Positions 45,024 to 55,944 are shown, numbered from the stretch's first letter. The stretch is DNA of 64,000 bases from Deinococcus sp. KNUC1210 (GCF_022344005.1 NZ_CP092190.1:868001-932000), one strand, 5' to 3'. Notes: generated by a model from the letters alone, not told the origin. A program made the numbers and translations.

Positions 45024-46976
45024 TCATGCCTGCACGTCCAGCAGGAAGCTGACCGGTGGCAGCGCGTGTCCATGAAGGTTGACCGTCTGCGATGTCCAGT
45101 TCTGAAGGAGCGTGTGGCCCGCCCTGCGCGACAGCCGCACGCCTTCCGGCAGCAGTTCTGGAGACAGGCCCGCCGCCCGGAGTTCGCCCGATAACACCGC
45201 CCGCAGCAGGTCCTCGCTGTGGGCCCCGATCACGGTCACGCTGCCCTTTCTGATGACGGCAGCTTCACCGCTCTGCGGGCCATCGACGTAGCGGTACAGC
45301 GTCTCGGCTCCGGTCAGGCGGTAACTTTCGGCCCAGCTGTGCACGTCGCAGGCATGATCCGGCCCCTCGACCCGCACGCTCAGGCCTTCTCTCAGGCTGT
45401 CGAAGTTCAGCAGCTTCGCGCCCAGCAGTTCTGCCAGTACGCCCGGCTGTCCGTCTTCCGGCGTGCGGCCCGAAACGGTGCGGTAGGCGCTACGCGGTCC
45501 AAAGACGATGCGGGCCTGCTGCGCCGCCGCTTCCAGATGCGCCGCCCGTTCCGCCGTCATCAGCGTCAGGGCAGGAGCCACAATCAGGGCATAGCCGCTC
45601 AGATCGCTGTCCGGATGAACGATGTCCACGTCCTGCCCCAGTTCCCGCAACGCCCGGTAATACGTGACCGTCTGCGCCCAGTAGCTCAGGCTGGCGGCGT
45701 GCTTCTGAACGTCGTACAGCCACAGGCTCTCGTAATCGTGCAGCAGCGCCACCCGTGCAGGCACACTGCCCAGCGGCATGGCGGCTATGTCCTGGCTCTC
45801 GACTTCCCACCCTCCCCTGTCCAGCGTCTCGTCGTGCCGCAGCAGACCGGAGTGCATCACCTCCTGAGCCATGGTGGCCGCCCGCCAGCGGAAATAACTG
45901 ACGGTGTCGGCACCGTGAGCCCATGCCTGCGCCGTCCAGAGCTGCACGGCGCCCGGCGCTGGCAGCGGGTTGAAGGGTGCCCAGTTCACCTGCCCACACT
46001 GCTGCTCCATCACCCAGAAGGGCCGCTTCAGCAGGCCACGGTACAGATCGTGATTGAACGCGATCAGGTCAGGATGCCCGGTCCGTGCGTAGTCGGTCTT
46101 CAGCTGATCGGGCATCCAGCTGCTGAAAAACTCCAGCATGCCGGTGGGGTAGTTGTCCCACGACACGAAGTCGAGGCCCTTCGCCACCTCGTAATGATCG
46201 AAGCCCGACTCGAAGATCATGAAATTGTGGGTGATGAAGCGGCCCGGCGAACATTCGCGCAGAATGGCGACCTGCTCGGCCTGAAACGAGGCCACCGTCT
46301 CGGAGGCGAACCGGTAGAAATCGAGCTGATGAGACGGGTTCACCTCGGTCACGAGCAGGTTGGGCGGCCTGATCTGCGCCCAGTCGTCGTATTCCATGCT
46401 CCAGAACACGTTGCCCCACGCCTCGTTGAGCCTGTCCAGCGTGCCGTATTTTGTCTCCAGCCAGCCGGGAAACGCCGCCGCGCTCGCTCCGCCGTAGCTG
46501 CGGGCCGTGTCGTGGCAACCGAATTCGTTGTCGGTCTGCCAGCCCACCACCGCTGCATGCTGCCCGTAGCGCTCGGCCAGGACGCGGGTAATCCGGCGCG
46601 AGTGTTCGCGGAACACGGGCGAGGCGAAATCGTAGTGCCGCCGCGACCCGAATTCGCGTATCCGGCCTTCCCGGTCGTAGGGCAGTATCTCCGGATGCGA
46701 GCGAATCAGCCAGGCGGGGGGCGTGGCGGTGGGCGTACACAGCACCACCTTCAGGCCAGCACCGGCATACGCCTCTATCGCCTCGTCCAGCCAGGCCCAT
46801 TCGTACTCGCCGGGCCGGGGTTCCATACGGCTCCAGGCAAATTCGGAGATTCGCACGAAGCTCAGCCCCAGCGCTTTTTGCTGTTCGGCGTAGCGGGTCC
46901 AGCGGTCACGGGGCACATGTTCCGGATAATCACAGACCGCCAGGGTCAGGTGCGGGGCGGGTAGAGACGGGGTCAT
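45024..46976 (-). CDS. Beta-galactosidase, glycoside hydrolase family 42
   Basis: 650 residues, cytoplasmic. The GH42 TIM barrel begins [15 protein letters not shown] and [14 protein letters not shown]. The acid/base Glu is in [13 protein letters not shown] and the nucleophile Glu in [27 protein letters not shown] and [12 protein letters not shown] are conserved. The trimerisation domain and a C-terminal beta domain follow. It would free galactose from imported beta-galactosides for galK and galT. AAGGAG lies before the ATG. The 132-base gap upstream has a GCGTGAT short repeat. Confidence 0.95.
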   Translation of the reverse strand: MTPSLPAPHLTLAVCDYPEHVPRDRWTRYAEQQKALGLSFVRISEFAWSRMEPRPGEYEWAWLDEAIEAYAGAGLKVVLCTPTATPPAWLIRSHPEILPYDREGRIREFGSRRHYDFASPVFREHSRRITRVLAERYGQHAAVVGWQTDNEFGCHDTARSYGGASAAAFPGWLETKYGTLDRLNEAWGNVFWSMEYDDWAQIRPPNLLVTEVNPSHQLDFYRFASETVASFQAEQVAILRECSPGRFITHNFMIFESGFDHYEVAKGLDFVSWDNYPTGMLEFFSSWMPDQLKTDYARTGHPDLIAFNHDLYRGLLKRPFWVMEQQCGQVNWAPFNPLPAPGAVQLWTAQAWAHGADTVSYFRWRAATMAQEVMHSGLLRHDETLDRGGWEVESQDIAAMPLGSVPARVALLHDYESLWLYDVQKHAASLSYWAQTVTYYRALRELGQDVDIVHPDSDLSGYALIVAPALTLMTAERAAHLEAAAQQARIVFGPRSAYRTVSGRTPEDGQPGVLAELLGAKLLNFDSLREGLSVRVEGPDHACDVHSWAESYRLTGAETLYRYVDGPQSGEAAVIRKGSVTVIGAHSEDLLRAVLSGELRAAGLSPELLPEGVRLSRRAGHTLLQNWTSQTVNLHGHALPPVSFLLDVQA

Positions 46977-47108
46977 GGTTCTCCTTATAGATCGGTGGTA
47001 TTTGGTGCGTGATGCGTGATGCGTCGTCCGCGTTTCGGGAAAAGGAATTCGCTGATCCTCCGAAAAACGTTCCCTGTCCTGGGCAACACATCACCCATCA
47101 CGCGCTGT
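46977..47108. other. 132-base gap with short repeat between GH42 and ABC genes
   Basis: It contains GTGCGTGATGCGTGATGCG (47007-47025), a 7-base unit repeated, and ATCACCCATCACGCG near its right end, a loose inverse of it. Two halves could pair as an imperfect stem-loop, which might lower expression downstream of the ABC genes. Confidence 0.3.
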
Positions 47109-47960
47109 TCAGCCTTTGACTGCGCCGCTGCTCAGGCCGCCCTGCCAGTAGCGTCCCAGGCTCAGAAAGGCGATCAGCAGCGGCAGAATGCTGATCAGGG
47201 CACCCAGCACGATGACGGTATAGATCGGTTCGCGGCCACTGCTGGCGCTGGTCTGGTTCCACACCGACAGCCCCAGCGTGAGCGGAAACAGCTCGCTGCG
47301 GTTGACGACCACCAGCGGCAGGAAGAAGTTGTTCCAGGCACCGACAAAGGCGAACAGCCCCACCGTCACCAGACCGCCGCGCACCAGCGGCATGCCCAGA
47401 TTCCAGAAGATGGTGCCCTCGCCCGCGCCGTCGATGCGGGCCGCCTCCATCAGCTCCTTCGGAAAGCCGCCGTCCCAGAAGAGCCGCATCAGGTACAGGC
47501 CGAACGGATTGACCAGACCCGGCAGAATCACCGCCCAGTAGGTATTGAGCAGTCCGGTCTTCAGCATCAGCAGGAAGATCGGCAGGACCAGTGCCGTCGA
47601 GGGCACCATGATGGTCGCCAGAATGACGGTGAAGATGACGCGCTTGCCCGCGAAATCGAATTTCGAGAAGGCGTAGCCCGCCATCGCACTGACCAGCATG
47701 CTGCCGACAGCAGTGGCCCCGGCGTATACCACGCTGTTCAGCAGCCAGCGGGTAAAGATGCCGTCGTCGCGGGTAAACAGGGTCTTCAGGTTTTCGAGCA
47801 GATGGCTGGGCGAGGAAAACCACAGCCCAAAGGTAGAAAAGAGCTGGCCGTTGTCCTTGAACATGGTGGTAAAGACCCACCACAGCGGCAGCAGACAGTA
47901 CACGGTAAAGATCGCCAGCAGCAACCACTGGATCGGAGAAAAACTTTCACGGCGCAGCAT
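47109..47960 (-). CDS. Sugar ABC transporter permease (MalG type)
   Basis: 283 residues, six membrane spans. The EAA loop is [20 protein letters not shown], with LPLVRGG-type follow-on ([16 protein letters not shown]). The end [15 protein letters not shown] is typical of MalG relatives. It starts inside the stop of the MalF-type gene (TAATG), so the pair are coupled. With the binding protein and the other permease it imports a sugar, here probably a beta-galactoside. The ATPase is missing from the cluster. Confidence 0.92.
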   Translation of the reverse strand: MLRRESFSPIQWLLLAIFTVYCLLPLWWVFTTMFKDNGQLFSTFGLWFSSPSHLLENLKTLFTRDDGIFTRWLLNSVVYAGATAVGSMLVSAMAGYAFSKFDFAGKRVIFTVILATIMVPSTALVLPIFLLMLKTGLLNTYWAVILPGLVNPFGLYLMRLFWDGGFPKELMEAARIDGAGEGTIFWNLGMPLVRGGLVTVGLFAFVGAWNNFFLPLVVVNRSELFPLTLGLSVWNQTSASSGREPIYTVIVLGALISILPLLIAFLSLGRYWQGGLSSGAVKG

Positions 47961-48868
47961 TATTCGTCTCCCTGAGTGGCGTACCGCAGGAAAAATCCGC
48001 TCAGCGCCAGCGTGAACAGAGCCAGCAGCACCGCCATCGCCGCGCCGTAGCCGAAGTTTCCGTCTCGTGCCACCGTCAGATACAGGTAGGTGTTGGGGGT
48101 GATGTTGTCGGGAACATAGCCCAGAGGCCGCAGCACGAAGGGTTCGCTGAAGATCTGCATAGTGCCGATGATGGAAAAGATGCTGGTGAGGGTGAGCGTG
48201 GGGCGCAGCAGCGGCAGTTTGACGTAGCGCGTGAGCTGCCCGTTGCTCGCGCCGTCGATGCGGGCGGCCTCATAGATGTCGGTGGGCACGTTCTGAAGCG
48301 CGGCATACAGCGTGATCATGTTGTAGCCCGTCCATGTCCAGGTCACGATGTTGCCGATAGAGAACAGCACGATCTGACTGCTCAGAAAGTCGGTCTGCGC
48401 TCCGGTGATCTGATTCAGGGGCGACAGGTTCTTGCTGTACAGGTAGCCCCACAACAGGCCCGCGATCACGCTGGGCACGGTATACGGCAGATAAAAGGCC
48501 GTGCGGAAAAAGCGGCTGGCTGATCCCTTGACGGCGTCCAGCACTAGGGCCAGGGCCGTCGCCAGAATCAGCATCAGCGGAATCTGCACCACGCCAAACA
48601 CCAGGATATGCAGCAGCGACTGAAGGAAATCGCTGTCCTGGAAGGCCCGCACGTAGTTGGCAAGACCGCCGAACACGTCACGGGCCGGGCCGAAACCGCC
48701 GCGTTTCTTGATAAACAGGCTGAGATACACGGCGTAACAGACCGGGGCGATGAAAAACGCGAGAAAGGCGATCAGGAAAGGAGCCAGAAAAAACCAGGGC
48801 GTCGCTGGGCGCGAACGCCGGGTCTTGGGCCTGGGAGCAGCGGCCTGGGTGCTGGTCAGTGCAGTCAT
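47960..48868 (-). CDS. Sugar ABC transporter permease (MalF type)
   Basis: 302 residues. After a basic N-terminus ([14 protein letters not shown]) come six membrane spans. The EAA loop is [20 protein letters not shown], then [12 protein letters not shown]. It lies between the binding-protein gene (128 bases upstream) and the MalG-type gene, which it overlaps by one base. Confidence 0.92.
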   Translation of the reverse strand: MTALTSTQAAAPRPKTRRSRPATPWFFLAPFLIAFLAFFIAPVCYAVYLSLFIKKRGGFGPARDVFGGLANYVRAFQDSDFLQSLLHILVFGVVQIPLMLILATALALVLDAVKGSASRFFRTAFYLPYTVPSVIAGLLWGYLYSKNLSPLNQITGAQTDFLSSQIVLFSIGNIVTWTWTGYNMITLYAALQNVPTDIYEAARIDGASNGQLTRYVKLPLLRPTLTLTSIFSIIGTMQIFSEPFVLRPLGYVPDNITPNTYLYLTVARDGNFGYGAAMAVLLALFTLALSGFFLRYATQGDE

Positions 48869-48996
48869 GGTAGGTCGTCCTCGGCGACGGCATTCAGAGC
48901 AGGGCCTTTGAGCCGGATCTTAGGGCAGCGTTGCAGACAGGTTTCAAGGCAGCGGGGCGGAAGGGAAAGCCCCCTCCGCCCCTGTGAGCGCCCGCT

Positions 48997-50319
48997 TTAC
49001 TTGACGGTGTAGCCTTCCTTCTTGGCATCGGCCATCGTCTCGGCCTGCCAGGCATCGAGCGCCTGATCAGGGGTCAGCTTGCCCTTGATCATCAGGTCGA
49101 TCTGCTTGTTGAAGTTGTCGTTGGCAAACGGGAACCAGGGTGCCCACTGGAAGTTCACGTTCACGCCACGGCTGGCCTCGGCGTACACGGCATTGATGTT
49201 CTGCCCGCCGAAGAACTTGCTGGGGTTCTTGGTCTTGTCGTTCAGCGCGGGCAGGCTCAGGCCCGCTGCGCTGGCCGGGAACAGGCCGCCGTTGTTCCAG
49301 TTGGCGGTGATGGCGCTGCTGCTGAGGTTCAGCCACAGGGCGAACAGCGTGGCCTCCTGGGGGTTCTTGCTCTGGGTGGTCACGACGTTGCTGCTGCCGC
49401 CCCAGTTACCGCTCTTGACCACGCCGCCCGCCGTCCACTGAGGCAGCGGAGCCGCACGCCACAGACCCGCCGACTTGTCCTTCAGGCTGCCTGCGTAGCC
49501 GCCCGGGCCCCACGCCGCCTCGAAGTTGCTGATGATGCTGCCCGCGCCCGCTGCATTCCAGTAATCGGCGCTGAAGGCTCCGACGGTGCTCACGTCGCCC
49601 TTCTTGATCAGGCCGTACCAGTAGTTCAGTACCTTCTTGGCGCTGGGGTTGTTCAGCGTCTGAATCCAGCCGTCGCCGTCACGCTTGAAGAACTGCCCGC
49701 CGTCGGCCCAGGCCAGCGCCATGAACCAGGGCGCGAAGGTGGAGTAGAAGTTTCCGAGCTTGACCTTGCCGCCGCTCTTGGCGTTCACGACTGCCGCTTC
49801 CTTGGCGAACTGATCCCAGGTCTTGGGCACGGCCAGACCGTACTTGCTCAGCACGTCGGCGCGGTAGACCATCGCAAAGGGGCCGGTGTCCTGCGGAATG
49901 GCGTAGACAGCCTTGCCCTCGGGGCTGACCTGACCCCAGGTCCAGGGCACGAAGTACTTCTTGTAGTCGTTCGCGCCGTACTTGCTCAGGTCCACAAGCC
50001 CGCCGGTATCGGCAAACGAGGGCAGGAATCCGTACTCGATCTGCGCCACGTCGGGTGCGCCGCTGCCAGCCTTCAGCGCGGTGTTCAGCTTGGTGTAGGT
50101 GTTGGGGCCGCCGCCCAGGTTGACGATCTTGACGCTGATGTTGGGGTACGCCTTGGTGAACGCCGCTACCGTCTTGTCGAGGCCAGGAACCCACGACCAG
50201 ACTTCCAGCGTGACCTTCTTGCTGGTATCCAGCTTGGGGAAGGCAGGATCGGCAGCATACGAGACGCTGAGGGTGCTGACGGCGAGTGCCAGTGAAACGA
50301 ACAGTGCTGCTTTTTTCAT
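48997..50319 (-). CDS. Sugar ABC transporter substrate-binding protein
   Basis: 440 residues. A 22-residue signal peptide ends SVSYAAD; there is no lipobox, so it may be a soluble or otherwise attached exported protein. GGAGG sits five bases before the ATG. Cluster B/CUT1 features: [34 protein letters not shown] and [22 protein letters not shown]. The C-terminal half has many Trp residues that could stack on sugar. It leads the leftward transport genes. Confidence 0.93.
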   Translation of the reverse strand: MKKAALFVSLALAVSTLSVSYAADPAFPKLDTSKKVTLEVWSWVPGLDKTVAAFTKAYPNISVKIVNLGGGPNTYTKLNTALKAGSGAPDVAQIEYGFLPSFADTGGLVDLSKYGANDYKKYFVPWTWGQVSPEGKAVYAIPQDTGPFAMVYRADVLSKYGLAVPKTWDQFAKEAAVVNAKSGGKVKLGNFYSTFAPWFMALAWADGGQFFKRDGDGWIQTLNNPSAKKVLNYWYGLIKKGDVSTVGAFSADYWNAAGAGSIISNFEAAWGPGGYAGSLKDKSAGLWRAAPLPQWTAGGVVKSGNWGGSSNVVTTQSKNPQEATLFALWLNLSSSAITANWNNGGLFPASAAGLSLPALNDKTKNPSKFFGGQNINAVYAEASRGVNVNFQWAPWFPFANDNFNKQIDLMIKGKLTPDQALDAWQAETMADAKKEGYTVK

Positions 50320-50421
50320 AAATCCTCCGGGTGGTGGAGAGCTGTGGGAACGAAACAGAGATTCAGGGAAGAAGGCGAGAACAGCAGGAAACGGCGAGGA
50401 ACGTCGCTCGACATGAGCAGG

Positions 50422-51177
50422 CTAGACAGTGACGATTTCGGGAATCTGCTCCGACAGGGCACACATCGCGTCCTGATCGGCCTGTCGTCCGGTGATCAGG
50501 ACCTGAACGCGGCTGACCGGGACGATGTGCGCCCGTGTCACCTGTCCGATCTTGCTGGGATCGGCGACCACGACCACCTCGCGGGCATACTCGACCATCC
50601 GCGCTTTGACCTCGGCCTCACCAAAATTCAGATTGGTGACGCCGTGCTGGGCGTCGACGCCGTTGCAGCCCAGAAAGAGCAGGTCGGCGCGAATGCGTGA
50701 CAGCAGTTCCAGTGCGTAGGGCGCGACCAGACTGTGTTGAAGCCTGCGGAGACTGCCCCCGGTCACGATGATATGCAGCCCCGAATAACGCTCCAGTTCC
50801 AGCGCGATGTTCAGGCCGTTCGTGACCACCGTGACGCCGCGCAGAGTGGGCGACAGGTGGCGGGCAATCTCGGTGGTGGTGCTGCCCACATCCAGGAAGA
50901 TCGTCTGACCATCCTGCACGCGCTGGGCTGCCGCCGCCCCGATGCGGCGCTTGATGGCGGAATGCTGCTTGGTGGTTTCCTCTAAAGGACGCTCCGAGAC
51001 ATTCAGTGGCCGAGCACCCCCGCGTGTGCGCCGCACCAGTCCCGCCTGCGCCAGCCCCGTCAGGTCGCTGCGAATCGTCACTTCCGAAACTCCTAAAAGT
51101 TTTGAAAGCTCTCCTACTGACGCGCCGTCACGCTCGCCCAGCAGGGAAAGAATGTCATCCTGACGATCCTTCTGCAC
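50422..51177 (-). CDS. DeoR-family sugar-operon repressor
   Basis: 251 residues from GTG 51177, with AAGGAGG six bases upstream. The N-terminal winged helix is ASVGELSKLLGVSEVTIRSDL, then the hairpin VRRTRGGARPL. The C-terminal sugar-phosphate sensor has FLDVGSTTTEIARHL, VTNGLNIALEL and VTGGSLRRLQHSLVAP. DeoR proteins usually respond to a phosphosugar from the pathway they control, here perhaps galactose-1-phosphate or tagatose phosphate. It is the first gene of the leftward cluster, 102 bases from the binding-protein gene, and a 13-bp palindrome lies in its own promoter. Confidence 0.9.
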   Translation of the reverse strand: MQKDRQDDILSLLGERDGASVGELSKLLGVSEVTIRSDLTGLAQAGLVRRTRGGARPLNVSERPLEETTKQHSAIKRRIGAAAAQRVQDGQTIFLDVGSTTTEIARHLSPTLRGVTVVTNGLNIALELERYSGLHIIVTGGSLRRLQHSLVAPYALELLSRIRADLLFLGCNGVDAQHGVTNLNFGEAEVKARMVEYAREVVVVADPSKIGQVTRAHIVPVSRVQVLITGRQADQDAMCALSEQIPEIVTV

Positions 51178-51209
51178 GTTCCCTCCTTCTTTCTTTACTT
51201 TTGGTACTT

Positions 51210-51222
51210 TCGTAATTTACGA
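51210..51222. promoter_or_regulatory. Palindromic candidate operator upstream of deoR-type gene
   Basis: TCGTAATTTACGA, a perfect 13-base palindrome (six-base arms around one T), in an AT-rich stretch 33-45 bases before the GTG start. This placement fits autoregulation by the DeoR-type repressor. Confidence 0.5.
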
Positions 51223-51342
51223 TTACTGGGCAAACGTGTCAAGGGGTTGAACATTTGTTCAGTCTAGTCAGACGTTGCCGTTCATCTGAGCTTGAGACAG
51301 CGGCCCGGAGGAACAGCCTGTTGTGTGTCGTGGACGTTCAGC

Positions 51343-51396
51343 AACCAGCAGAGGAGCAGGGCGGCCAAGATGAGCCGCCCTGCTCCTCTGCTGGTT
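51343..51396. terminator. Perfect 23-bp hairpin downstream of FKBP gene
   Basis: Arms 51343-51365 and 51374-51396 with an 8-base loop. On the plus strand TTTTG follows. On the minus strand no T-run follows. It begins 15 bases after the FKBP stop, so it probably ends that transcript by structure. Confidence 0.75.
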
Positions 51397-51410
51397 TTGA
51401 ATGCTCTGTT

Positions 51411-51752
51411 TTAGTTGGCGTCCACCAGTTCCACGTCGAAGATCAGGGTCGCGCCGCCGGGGATCACGCCGGGAATGCCGCGCTCGCCGTAGCCCATGCT
51501 CGCCGGAATGGTCAGCTTGGCCTTGTCGCCCACCCGGAGCTGCGCGATGCCCTCATCCCAGCCGCGAATGACGTGCCCGGCACCCAGCGGAAACTCAATC
51601 GGCTGTCCCCTGTCGCGGCTGGAATCGAACTTCTGGCCGTTCTCCAACGTGCCGGTGTAATGCACGCTCACGGTCTGTCCCTTCCGGGCCTGTGCACCTG
51701 TGCCTTCTTCGTACTTCTCGACTTTCAGTTCACCTTCCGGAAGCTTGGTCAT
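51411..51752 (-). CDS. FKBP-type peptidyl-prolyl isomerase
   Basis: 113 residues without signal peptide. The single FKBP domain has VSVHYTGTLENGQKFDSSRDR, then PIEFPLGAGHVIRGWDEGI, and MGYGERGIPGVIPGGATLIF, with the conserved Tyr, Phe, Trp and Asp of the active pocket. It speeds proline isomerisation in cytoplasmic proteins. The flap insertion of SlyD is absent, so it is the short FKBP12-like form. Confidence 0.95.
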   Translation of the reverse strand: MTKLPEGELKVEKYEEGTGAQARKGQTVSVHYTGTLENGQKFDSSRDRGQPIEFPLGAGHVIRGWDEGIAQLRVGDKAKLTIPASMGYGERGIPGVIPGGATLIFDVELVDAN

Positions 51753-51838
51753 ACCATCAAAGGTAGCACCCCAACTCCCCCCATTCTCTGAAAAAACCCA
51801 TCAGAGGCGCGTCATGCTCTACGGCTATGCTGCAACAT

Positions 51839-52291
51839 ATGACACAATCTGAGCCGCCGGTCAAAGAAGTGGAGTCGCCTCCACCGCAGTGGCCTGTCCT
51901 GCTGGTGATGCTGGTAGGCAGCGGAATCGGTCTGGTCGTACTGCTGCTCGTCCTGATGACCATCGGCGGCCTGCACCGCCTCACGGCCTCCGGGCAGAGT
52001 GGCCGGGCAGCCGATGTGCCGCAACTCGAACAGCACATCAGCGGCACCTATCTCGGCTGCCACGACAAACAGCTGGTCGAGCACCTGAGCCCTCTCAAGA
52101 CCACCACGCCTGCTCCTCTGCAAAGCGAAATCGAGGCGGCGCTGGCCTCTCAGGCGTGTACACGCTTCCAGGCAGGCGATCCGGTCTATCTGGATTCGGT
52201 GCCGCTGCTGAAGGGACTCGTTCAGCTGCACCGCAGACATTCCACGGCGAAGTGGTGGACCGACAGCGAGGCCATCAGGATCAAGCCGTAA
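51839..52291 (+). CDS. Hypothetical membrane-anchored protein
   Basis: 150 residues from ATG 51839; TATGCT (51826-51831) lies seven bases upstream and ATG 51827 overlaps it. One membrane span near residues 20-45 (WPVLLVMLVGSGIGLVVLLL). The soluble part has two cysteines (YLGCHDKQ and SQACTRFQ), presumably outside the membrane. No family recognised. The next gene, def, is 106 bases on. Confidence 0.6.
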   Translation: MTQSEPPVKEVESPPPQWPVLLVMLVGSGIGLVVLLLVLMTIGGLHRLTASGQSGRAADVPQLEQHISGTYLGCHDKQLVEHLSPLKTTTPAPLQSEIEAALASQACTRFQAGDPVYLDSVPLLKGLVQLHRRHSTAKWWTDSEAIRIKP

Positions 52292-52397
52292 AAACAGGCT
52301 GGGCGGGGCCGCCCGTCGTGCGTTGCTCCGGGTTCCTGGCTCGATAGCGGTCTTATGCCCGAAGTAGAGCCTGAAACTCCGCTAGACTGAGAGTATT

Positions 52398-53063
52398 GTG
52401 TCAGAGTTCACTGCATCCAAGCCCAGCGTCTACCCCATTCGGCTCTACGGCGATCCCGTGTTGCGCCGCAAAGCCAGGGCTATTACGGATGTGACGGCCC
52501 CCGTCCAGATCGCCCATTACCGGGCGGCCCCGCTGAAGGAAGTGGCCGACATCATGCTGGAAACGATGTTCGAGGCACGCGGCGTGGGACTGGCAGCGCC
52601 GCAGATCGGTCTGAGCGCCCGCATGTTCGTGGCGGTGGAATACGAGGACGACGAGGACGAGGGCAAGGAAACGCCGCTGAAGAGCCGGGTGCTTCAGGAA
52701 TACGTGATGATCAATCCGGTGATCCGGCCTCTCGACAGGCGCAAGGACGGCAGCTTTCAGGAAGGCTGCCTGAGCATTCCCGGCATCTACGAGGAAGGCG
52801 TGAAACGCAACCGGACGGTACGCGTGGACTACACCGACCTGGACGGCAATCCCCGGACGCTGGAGGCCGAGGACTATCTGGCGCGGGTCTTTCAGCATGA
52901 AACGGACCACCTCGACGGGGTGTTCTTTCTCGACCGCCTGCCGCCGGAGATCACGGAGGAGTACCGCAAGGAACTGCTGAGCATGCAGCGCCAGTCGCGC
53001 GAGTATCTGAAAGAACTGGAACTGCTGCGAAAAGCGCCGGGGCATGTGCAGGAAAAACTGTGA
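52398..53063 (+). CDS. def: Peptide deformylase
   Basis: 221 residues from GTG 52398. Def removes the formyl group from new proteins. The three metal motifs are GVGLAAPQIG, EGCLS and QHETDHLDG. Compared with E. coli the enzyme has an acidic insertion (EYEDDEDEGKE) and a longer helical C-terminus. TAGACT lies nine bases before the start. Its stop overlaps the fmt start by four bases, a classic def-fmt pair. Confidence 0.96.
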   Translation: MSEFTASKPSVYPIRLYGDPVLRRKARAITDVTAPVQIAHYRAAPLKEVADIMLETMFEARGVGLAAPQIGLSARMFVAVEYEDDEDEGKETPLKSRVLQEYVMINPVIRPLDRRKDGSFQEGCLSIPGIYEEGVKRNRTVRVDYTDLDGNPRTLEAEDYLARVFQHETDHLDGVFFLDRLPPEITEEYRKELLSMQRQSREYLKELELLRKAPGHVQEKL

Positions 53064-53998
53064 GTGAAGCGCTGCCCCGCGTGGCTTTCTTCGGGTCACC
53101 AGATTTCGCCGTTCCGGTGCTCGACGCGGTTCGGGCGCACTTTCCGGTGGTGCTGGTGGTCGCCCAGCCCGACAAACCGGTGGGACGCGGCCTGAAACTG
53201 AGTGCGCCGCCCGTCGCTGCTCACGCCGCCGCACTGGGGCTGCCGCTGGCCCAGCCTCCCCGCCTGAAGAACAACGAAGACTTTGCCGCCCGCCTCGCCG
53301 CGTCTGAAGCCGACGTCGCCGTGACCTGCGCGTATGGCAAGATTCTGCCCGCGTCGCTGCTGGCCGTTCCGCGCTTCGGCTTTCTGAATACCCATACCAG
53401 CCTGCTGCCGCGCTACCGGGGAGCGGCCCCGATCCAGTGGGCGCTGATTCGCGGCGAGACCACCACCGGCACCACCATCATGCAGACCGATCCGGGCATG
53501 GATACCGGTCCGGTGCTGCTTCAGGAGGCACTTTCCATCGCGCCCAACTGGACTGCACCTGAACTGGCGAGCGCTCTTCAGGCACAGGCGGCGCGGCTGA
53601 TCGTGCAGGCTCTCACCACACTGAAGACACTGACGCCGCAGCCTCAGAACGAAGCGGAGGCCACCCACGCGCCGATGCTCAGCAAGGCCGACGGCGACGT
53701 GGTCTGGCACGACAGCGCCCAGGCGATCTACAACCGCTACCGGGGCGTGTATGCCTGGCCTCAGACGAGCAGCACGTTGGCAGGGCGGCGCGTGAAACTC
53801 GGTGCCCTTCGCCCACTGCCCGGCCACACGGGTGGTCAGCCGGGCGAGGTCGTCGCGGTCAGCCGGGAGGGTGTCACGGTGGCCTGCGGGGAAGGCGCAC
53901 TGGAACTGCTGACGGTGCAGCCAGAGAGCAAAAAACCGATGCCTGCCCCAGACTGGTGGCGCGGCACAGGCCAGAAACTCGGCGCCCGCTTCGAGTAA
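53060..53998 (+). CDS. fmt: Methionyl-tRNA formyltransferase
   Basis: 312 residues. Fmt formylates initiator tRNA. Start GTG 53060 overlaps the def stop (GTGA). Motifs: RVAFFGSPDFAVPVLDAVRA, the active-site segment FLNTHTSLLPRYRGAAPIQW (Asn, His and the SLLP loop), and MDTGPVLLQEALSI. The C-terminal OB-like domain begins around residue 205 (WHDSAQAIYNRYRGVYAWPQ). It is followed by a strong hairpin. Confidence 0.96.
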   Translation: MSEALPRVAFFGSPDFAVPVLDAVRAHFPVVLVVAQPDKPVGRGLKLSAPPVAAHAAALGLPLAQPPRLKNNEDFAARLAASEADVAVTCAYGKILPASLLAVPRFGFLNTHTSLLPRYRGAAPIQWALIRGETTTGTTIMQTDPGMDTGPVLLQEALSIAPNWTAPELASALQAQAARLIVQALTTLKTLTPQPQNEAEATHAPMLSKADGDVVWHDSAQAIYNRYRGVYAWPQTSSTLAGRRVKLGALRPLPGHTGGQPGEVVAVSREGVTVACGEGALELLTVQPESKKPMPAPDWWRGTGQKLGARFE

Positions 53999-54017
53999 GC
54001 CGCCGAATCTTCAGTTT

Positions 54018-54058
54018 CAATAAGAGAACGGCTCCCCCGAACTGGAGGAGCCGTTCTC

Positions 54059-54064
<6 letters not shown>
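54018..54064. terminator. Bidirectional hairpin between fmt and the RGG-protein gene
   Basis: A perfect 18-bp stem (54018-54035 with 54047-54064) with an 11-base loop, 19 bases past the fmt stop and just beyond the convergent gene end. Confidence 0.8.
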
Positions 54065-54943
<879 letters not shown>

Positions 54944-55263
54944 AATTCTATCCTTTCACGTCGTCTGCTGTGCAGCGCGTGCTTCACGGGAGACTGCCGG
55001 AATCCCGGCGCTCTCACTGGCGGCCTACACGGGCGACCTGCTGCGGCTGCCCCGCCCCTGCTGTCGCGGCTTCTGCCAACCCGTCCCCTGCTTACCTGCC
55101 ACTGCGTGCCGCACCCTCGGCGCAGCTCGCAGGCGTCCAGACAGTGTAGCACTCTGCCGGAAGCAAATGTTCAGGTGGCCTGCGGAAGACTCTGAAGGAA
55201 GACCCAAGAAGCTCGGCGCATGGCTTACAGTCCTTGTAGAGGCAGCTTTGACACACTGCCTTC
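54944..55263. other. 320-base divergent region, possible long leader of the RGG gene
   Basis: Leftward TACACT (55143-55148) is the best -10 box and would give a 5' leader of about 190 bases before ATG 54943. An AAAGGA site precedes that ATG. On the right side TTGACA lies too close to the 55264 start to serve as its -35. Nothing else was recognised. Confidence 0.4.
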
Positions 55264-55944
55264 ATGAACATCACCTTCATCGGTCACAGCGCGTTCCTGC
55301 TCGAAGACGGCGAATACACGCTCGCCATCGATCCGTTTATTCAGGGCAACCCGAAGGCCACCCTCACGCTCGATCAGGTGAAGGCCCGCAACATCAGCGC
55401 CGTCCTGATCAGCCACGCCCACGGCGATCACTGGGGCGACGCACTGGCACTGGCCGAAAACGGCGCGGCGATCATCGGGACGGCTGAGATCGGGGGCTAC
55501 GCGGGCAAGAACGGCGCGAAAAATGCTATCGGTGGCAATATCGGCGGCACCATCCGGCAGCCCTGGGGCAGCGTCTACCTGACGCCCGCCTGGCACTCGT
55601 CGAGCTTTCCTGACGGCAGCTACGGCGGCATGCCCACCGGTCTGGTCATCGAATTCGGCGGCAAGCGGCTGTACTTCGCCGGAGACACCGCGCTGTTCTC
55701 CGACATGAGCCTGATCGGAGAAAAAGGCATCGATCTGGCCTTTCTGCCCATCGGTGACCACTACACCATGGGGCCACAGGAAGCCGCCCGCTGCCTCGAC
55801 CTGCTGAAACCCAAAGACGTAATTCCGATGCACTACGGCACCTTTCCGCCGCTGACCGGCGATCCGCACGTGTTCGCACAGGAAGCCCAGCAGCGCGGCG
55901 TGAAGGCCCATCTGCTGCAACCGGGCGAAACGCTTTCGTACTGA
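55264..55944 (+). CDS. Metal-dependent hydrolase, UPF0173 type (metallo-beta-lactamase fold)
   Basis: 226 residues. It opens NITFIGHSAFLLEDGEYTLA, then SHAHGDHWGDA with the HxHxDH metal motif, and FAGDTALFSDM, and ends with the His of PMHYGTFPPLTG. These are the marks of the UPF0173 group. The real substrate is unknown; related proteins hydrolyse phosphoesters or lactones. No signal peptide. The start lacks a good ribosome site. Confidence 0.9.
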   Translation: MNITFIGHSAFLLEDGEYTLAIDPFIQGNPKATLTLDQVKARNISAVLISHAHGDHWGDALALAENGAAIIGTAEIGGYAGKNGAKNAIGGNIGGTIRQPWGSVYLTPAWHSSSFPDGSYGGMPTGLVIEFGGKRLYFAGDTALFSDMSLIGEKGIDLAFLPIGDHYTMGPQEAARCLDLLKPKDVIPMHYGTFPPLTGDPHVFAQEAQQRGVKAHLLQPGETLSY

